Assembly (NCBI RefSeq): GCF_022869805.1
Contig: NZ_CP094974.1
Span: 2,418,001-2,482,000, forward strand
Direction of reading: 5' to 3'
Source: Halosolutus halophilus
Lineage (GTDB): Archaea > Halobacteriota > Halobacteria > Halobacteriales > Natrialbaceae
DNA: 64,000 bases
Shown: piece by piece, positions 60,320 to 64,000 of the stretch
How the letters are laid out: each line of letters starts with the position of its first letter
How positions within the stretch are numbered: the first letter of the stretch is position 1
The notes under the pieces: model-generated
Told to the model about the DNA's origin: nothing
The model's input: only the letters and a program-made list of their open reading frames with translations
The model's database searches: none
Translations under genes and position numbers: made by a program

Positions 60320-61093
60320 TCAATCGGTCCCGGCTTCCGAGGGCTGGGCGGTCTCCGTTGCTAGCTCGGCGGTTCCCTCCGGCCCACCTTGCAGTCGCTG
60401 CTCCGCACGGTTTCGATCGTCCGGGTAGCCGACGTCGACGCGCCACCCTTCCATGCGGATCGCGTCGATCGTTCGGCCGGACTGGATCAGCAGGTCGATC
60501 GCGTCCGGAAGTTCGTACTCGCCGCGATCGCTCTGCTGGACGAGATGGCAGGCGTGGAAGATCGCCGGCGTGAACGTGTAGAAGCCAGTCATGACGAGGT
60601 TCGACGGCGGATCGTCGGGTTTCTCCATCACCTCGACGATCTCGCCGTACTCGTTCGTGTCGAGCACACCGTACCGGGAGGCTTCGTCGTATGGGACCTG
60701 TTCGACGAGGAAGGCCGCGTCGGCGCGGTCTTCCTGCTGGCGGTTGACGACGTCCGCGAGGTTCGCCCGGAACACGTTGTCGCCGAGCATGAGCATGAAG
60801 TCGTCGTCGATGAACGGCTCGACCTGGAGAATGGCGTGAGCCAGCCCGAGTTGCTCGCGCTGGTGGGCGTAGGTGATCGGAACGTCCTCGTAGGAGTCGC
60901 CGTACCGATCGATGATCTGCTCTTTGAGGTAGCCGACGACGACGATCAGTTCGTCGGCACCGATCTCGATCAGGTTGTCGAAGACGTCCTCGACGATCGG
61001 CCGATCGTCGACCTCGACGAGGACTTTCGGCTTGTCGTCGGTGAGCGGGCGAAGACGTGTTCCTTTTCCTGCAGATAAGACGACAGCTTGCAT
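60320..61093 (-). CDS. aglF: Sugar-1-phosphate nucleotidylyltransferase, AglF-type
   Basis: 257 residues. MQAVVLSAGKGTRLRPLTDD shows the GxGTRLxPLTxxKPK motif. LGLAHAILQVEPFIDDDFML and the metal motif LGDNVFRANL follow, then YGVLDTNEYGEIVEVMEKPD and the active-site-like GFYTFTPAIF. It lacks the long left-handed beta-helix C-terminus of the GlmU-like enzyme at 32930. In Haloferax, AglF makes UDP-glucose from glucose-1-phosphate for N-glycosylation; here UTP or dTTP could be the donor nucleotide. It is first in the reverse-strand unit, ahead of the epimerase and GT4. Confidence 0.9.
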   Translation of the reverse strand: MQAVVLSAGKGTRLRPLTDDKPKVLVEVDDRPIVEDVFDNLIEIGADELIVVVGYLKEQIIDRYGDSYEDVPITYAHQREQLGLAHAILQVEPFIDDDFMLMLGDNVFRANLADVVNRQQEDRADAAFLVEQVPYDEASRYGVLDTNEYGEIVEVMEKPDDPPSNLVMTGFYTFTPAIFHACHLVQQSDRGEYELPDAIDLLIQSGRTIDAIRMEGWRVDVGYPDDRNRAEQRLQGGPEGTAELATETAQPSEAGTD

Positions 61094-61492
61094 GTGCTAC
61101 GACCACTCCAAAATCGGGTAAATAGGTGCGGCCTGTCATTGCCGGTTTTCAACGTAGAACCCATTCAGAGTCGCTCTCGTTCCCGTTACCGGGACAATCA
61201 CCGTTGGAAGTCTTTCCCAACGAGGCACAGACGAACGGGGCGATTACCACACTACTGAGGGCAGATACGACGGGAGAGTTCGGCCAGGTGGTGTCTTCCG
61301 TCTCGGCGGAAGGGAGGTTCGCCGTCGGCGATCGAACGGCCCGCTCGACGATCGTCGCACAGTTCTCGCTCGCCACTGCCGGCTCTCGTCGCCGATTGTA
61401 GCCATTATCCGACTGGACAGTGTACGGGGGACGTGATGCGGCGTCCGTGACGTCGTTGCGGCATCTGCAACATCACCCCGCTGAAACCCGCC
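61094..61492. other. Gene-free stretch of about 400 bases
   Basis: Divergent promoters for aglF (leftwards) and the PAP2 gene (rightwards) should be here. Open frames on both strands (for example one over 61126-61401) lack a start context and resemble no family. No repeat was recognised. Confidence 0.45.
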
Positions 61493-62194
61493 ATGGATCG
61501 AAGCCTCGGCGTGACAGAACTGGTGCGTGCTGCCCTCCCCGAGTGGAGCGTACAACTGTTCGAGTTCGCGTCCGTGCTCGGCAACGAACTCGTGATCGTC
61601 ATCGGGTTGCTGGTGCTCGTGATCGCGGACGTCCGGGGCTCGGTTCGGCGCGGGTCTGATCGGCTCGCGTCCGATCGGACGGGATTCGTCGTCGCCACCG
61701 TTCTCGGAGGGCTCGCGCTCGCACTAGTCCTGAAGACGACGTTCGGATTCTCACGCCCCCCATCGTCTATGCAAGCGATCCCCCGCGAAGGCGGCGGTTT
61801 CCCGAGTGGCCACACGATGGCTGCGACCGTCTTCTGGGGGGCGCTCGCACTCTGGGATGAGCGATTCACGGACCGCAAACGGATGGTTGCGACGGTAGTC
61901 GTAATTGCACTCGTCGGATTCTCTCGCCTCGCACTCGGTGTCCACTACCTCGTCGACGTCCTCGCGTCGGTGGGGTTCGGCATCGCGTATCTCGTGCTCG
62001 CTGCGAAGGTCACCGAACACGAACCCGACAGGGCGTTCGCTGGCACGGCGTTGCTCGGCGGCCTGGCAGTCCTGCTGACTGGAGGGACCGTCGACGGATG
62101 GCTGGCGTTCGTCGGCTGTCTCGGTGGTACCGCAGGATGGTGGGTCATAACCAGACCGTCGATCTGGAAGGTCTGGCGCGGAGTAACGCAGTAA
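61493..62194 (+). CDS. PAP2-family membrane phosphatase
   Basis: 233 residues with about six membrane segments. The three PAP2 motifs are complete: KTTFGFSRP (81-89), PSGH (104-107), and SRLALGVHYLVD with catalytic His151 and Asp155. Such enzymes remove phosphate from lipid diphosphates; in this setting a dolichyl-diphosphate phosphatase that recycles the glycan carrier fits well. The N-terminal ELVIVIGLLVLVIADV gives TM1. The ending RPSIWKVWRGVTQ is basic and cytoplasmic. It stands alone on the plus strand just beyond the aglF unit. Confidence 0.92.
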   Translation: MDRSLGVTELVRAALPEWSVQLFEFASVLGNELVIVIGLLVLVIADVRGSVRRGSDRLASDRTGFVVATVLGGLALALVLKTTFGFSRPPSSMQAIPREGGGFPSGHTMAATVFWGALALWDERFTDRKRMVATVVVIALVGFSRLALGVHYLVDVLASVGFGIAYLVLAAKVTEHEPDRAFAGTALLGGLAVLLTGGTVDGWLAFVGCLGGTAGWWVITRPSIWKVWRGVTQ

Positions 62195-62725
62195 CTCCCC
62201 GGCGTCGTCACCTTGAATGTGAGGCGCTGTTCTCACGGACGGCACGGGGTGCCGCGGTGTGCACCAGAATCGGGACTGATACAACCGTCACGGTGCCGAT
62301 ACCCCGTGTCCAATGGTGAAAGCGCCACTCGATCGAGTAACCACGACTAACGAGCCGTCGACCCGCACGCCGTCCCAGAAATAGTTCCGGAGGATCTCGA
62401 ACTGCCGTTTGTAACACGCTACCCGTCGATTTCTCTGGCAGAAACAGTAGTCTGAATCGATCACTCGATTCAAAAACGCTCCGTTCGACCGTGCGAGACC
62501 GCTTTGAACAGTATTCGATCGATTGTCCCGGTGACAGGAGGTCCGTCTCGTCAGGGATGGTGGAGAAGCACGGGATTTCGCTCGAGTAGTCGACGCATGA
62601 GGTCTCGGTAGCCCCCTTGTTCTCTGCGACAACTGGTAGATAACAAAGCAAGTCTTCGAGATAGGTCGGTTTGCGATGCGCAGATTCAGCAAAAAAGACT
62701 CTCACGGCGAATCGCAGATCGATCC
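62195..62725. other. Gene-poor stretch of about 530 bases before the curlin-like gene
   Basis: A reverse-strand frame over 62288-62692 is open but lacks start support and gene-like bias, so it is not called. The right end should hold the promoter of the gene at 62726. No RNA gene or repeat was recognised. Confidence 0.45.
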
Positions 62726-64000
62726 ATGAAAGTTACGACAGCGAAACGATCACGGTTTACGACGATTTTAGTCGCCTGTATGGTCGTCTTGTCGATGGTA
62801 GCAGCCGCCGGACCGGCCGCTATCGCGGGAGAGGACAACGACGACGGTATGCAGACGATCGAAATGGAGAACGGTGAGGCGCTCTACCTCTCGTTCGGTG
62901 CCGATCTCGGCGACATGTCGTTAGAGGAGTACGTCGAGGAGCACGCGGACGAGAGCGGTACGTCGAACTCGGAGGTCATCCAGTACCAGGACGTTGATCA
63001 GGTAAACATCAACGAACAGGGACAGGCGGTCTCCATCTCCATCGATGGCGGTGAGGCCACTGCCATCCAGGAGGTCAACCAGGAGAACAACAACTCCCAG
63101 ATCGGCCAAGCGGCCGCGGAGAACTTCGCCGGCCACGAGACGATGTTCGAGGACGTCGGCGACGTCTACCTGATCATGGGTGACGGCGACAAGCAGTTCG
63201 ACGGCTGGGGGATCGTCGACGACAACGGCGAGGCGACGGTCACCCAGACCGCCGAGGCGTCCGTCTCCCAGGCCCAGGAGGTCAGTCAGGCGAACGTCAT
63301 CCAGAACACCACCGCGCTCGCGTACGCCGAAGACGAGAGTACGGCGACCGCGGTGCAGGTGACCGAACAGTCGAACCTGAACCTCCAGGAGGGGTCGGCG
63401 AACGCGACGAACGTGTACGGCGATAACTACGACGGAGACAAACACAAGAAGGGCGACGACGGTGACGCCGCGACTGCCGCCCAGGCCGCGAGCGCAACCG
63501 TCGAACAGGCCCAGGAGGTCCAGCAGATAAACGTTCACGAGCGGAACGCCGCCGTCGCCATCGCAGTCGGTGACAACGCGTCCGCGACGGCCGTTCAGAT
63601 CAGCGAGCAGTCGAACATCAACGAACAGATCGGGACCGCAGAAGCCATCAACGTCCTGATGGAATCCGCGGGAATGCACGTCGCGACCGCGAGCACCGAC
63701 GGTACCACCGACGTCGTGAGCCAGGACAGCGCGGACTACCCCGAGCCCAAGGACAAGAAGGGCGACCACGCTGACGACGGCGTCACGCAGGCCGCCGAGG
63801 CCAGCGTCACGCAGTACCAGAGCGTCGAACAGGTGAACTTCAACCTCAACAGTTCGGCCCAGGCGATCGCCACGGGCGGGAGCGAGGCTGAAGCGGTACA
63901 GCTGACCTACCAGCAGAACATCAACGCGCAGGTCGCCTCCGCCGAGGCCCTGAACGTCTTCCTCGAAGACGCCGACGGGGACCACGACAAGAAAGACAAG
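62726..64000 (+). CDS. Large secreted curlin-like repeat protein, C-terminus outside the window
   Basis: 425 residues visible, open at the window end. Sec signal: MKVTTAKRSRFTTILVACMV then LSMVAAAGPAAIAGED (cleavage about residue 35). The mature chain is built of Gln/Asn/Ala/Val-rich repeats on the pattern Q-x5-Q-x-N with alanine-rich strands, for example QVNINEQGQAVSISIDGGEA, VNQENNNSQIG, SVSQAQEVSQANVIQNTTAL and VTEQSNLNLQEGSANATNV. These resemble curlin repeats that stack into amyloid-like beta-helices. Acidic/Lys spacers (DGDKHKKGDDGDA, KDKKGDHADDG) separate blocks. Likely a surface or matrix fibre protein. It has potential N-glycosylation sequons such as NTT and NAT. Shares VNQENNNSQIG-type motif with the gene at 31447. 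Confidence 0.8.
   Translation, partial: MKVTTAKRSRFTTILVACMVVLSMVAAAGPAAIAGEDNDDGMQTIEMENGEALYLSFGADLGDMSLEEYVEEHADESGTSNSEVIQYQDVDQVNINEQGQAVSISIDGGEATAIQEVNQENNNSQIGQAAAENFAGHETMFEDVGDVYLIMGDGDKQFDGWGIVDDNGEATVTQTAEASVSQAQEVSQANVIQNTTALAYAEDESTATAVQVTEQSNLNLQEGSANATNVYGDNYDGDKHKKGDDGDAATAAQAASATVEQAQEVQQINVHERNAAVAIAVGDNASATAVQISEQSNINEQIGTAEAINVLMESAGMHVATASTDGTTDVVSQDSADYPEPKDKKGDHADDGVTQAAEASVTQYQSVEQVNFNLNSSAQAIATGGSEAEAVQLTYQQNINAQVASAEALNVFLEDADGDHDKKDK

Noticed and set aside
61126-61401. Plus-strand 91-codon frame between aglF and PAP2 genes
   Set aside because: No start context, no similarity; the region should hold two divergent promoters.
62288-62692. Reverse-strand 134-codon frame before the curlin-like gene
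   Set aside because: Part of it reads somewhat protein-like, but there is no promoter, start context or recognised family; overlapping frames are equally open.
1-64000. CRISPR arrays, rRNA genes, complete insertion sequences, replication origin
   Set aside because: Looked for on both strands; no regularly spaced repeats, rRNA-like sequence, transposase gene or Orc/Cdc6 gene was seen.

Overview
The window reads as chromosome of an extremely halophilic archaeon (class Halobacteria). The evidence is high GC with strong G/C third positions, very acidic proteins, a HalOD1 domain protein, a Tat-type solute-binding lipoprotein, archaeal ribosomal protein L3, Cdc48, AglB/AglF-type N-glycosylation genes, and TATA boxes about 24-26 bases before start codons, as expected of leaderless transcripts. 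The genus cannot be fixed from sequence reading alone; a Natrialbales-like relative is a guess.

Region 1 (1-17.3 kb) is housekeeping core. It runs from the start of the ribosomal protein operon (rpl3 with its upstream SPOUT methyltransferase) through tRNA-Gly(GCC), Mch, a GTPBP1-like GTPase, pyrF, methylglyoxal synthase, a KhtT/KhtU-like cation:proton antiporter pair and RNase HI. Several small zinc-ribbon and hypothetical proteins lie among them. Traces of mobile or decayed DNA occur here: a partial copy of the tRNA-Gly 3' end, and a palindrome resembling the right end of haloarchaeal IS200/IS605 (TnpB) elements beside pyrF.

Region 2 (17.4-24.2 kb) is a peptide/nickel-type ABC importer operon: a fused two-NBD ATPase, a Tat lipoprotein binding protein, two permeases and a small membrane protein. 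Region 3 (24.4-32.9 kb) holds a winged-helix regulator, an EamA transporter, a Cdc48 AAA ATPase, a His-rich LarC without other lar genes, and two small secreted proteins. One of these carries collagen-like Gly-X-Y triplets; the other carries Asp/Gly runs and a curlin-like motif. About 1.1 kb of nearly gene-free DNA follows.

Region 4 (32.9-62.2 kb) is a large surface-glycan / N-glycosylation locus. It contains a GlmU-like enzyme and GlmS (hexosamine supply), AglF (nucleotide sugar), three NAD-dependent epimerases, a membrane phosphoglycosyl transferase (lipid-carrier priming), an MsbA/PglK-type ABC flippase candidate, eight glycosyltransferases (four GT2, four GT4), a NodB deacetylase, two FkbM methyltransferases, two ParB-fold proteins, a divergent AglB/STT3 and a PAP2 phosphatase. 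Together these could make a lipid-linked oligosaccharide, flip it, transfer it to protein and recycle the carrier, a layout like the Campylobacter Pgl system. The 48-53 kb part looks dynamic. It has two copies of an FkbM + ParB-like pair in inverted arrangement, one ParB-like gene broken by an in-frame TGA, an AT-richer patch and gene scraps.

The window ends inside a large secreted protein built of curlin-like Gln/Asn repeats, which shares a motif with the small secreted protein at 31.4-31.8 kb. The most promising leads are the FkbM/ParB-like module, the Pgl-like locus with an atypical AglB, and the curlin-like secreted pair.
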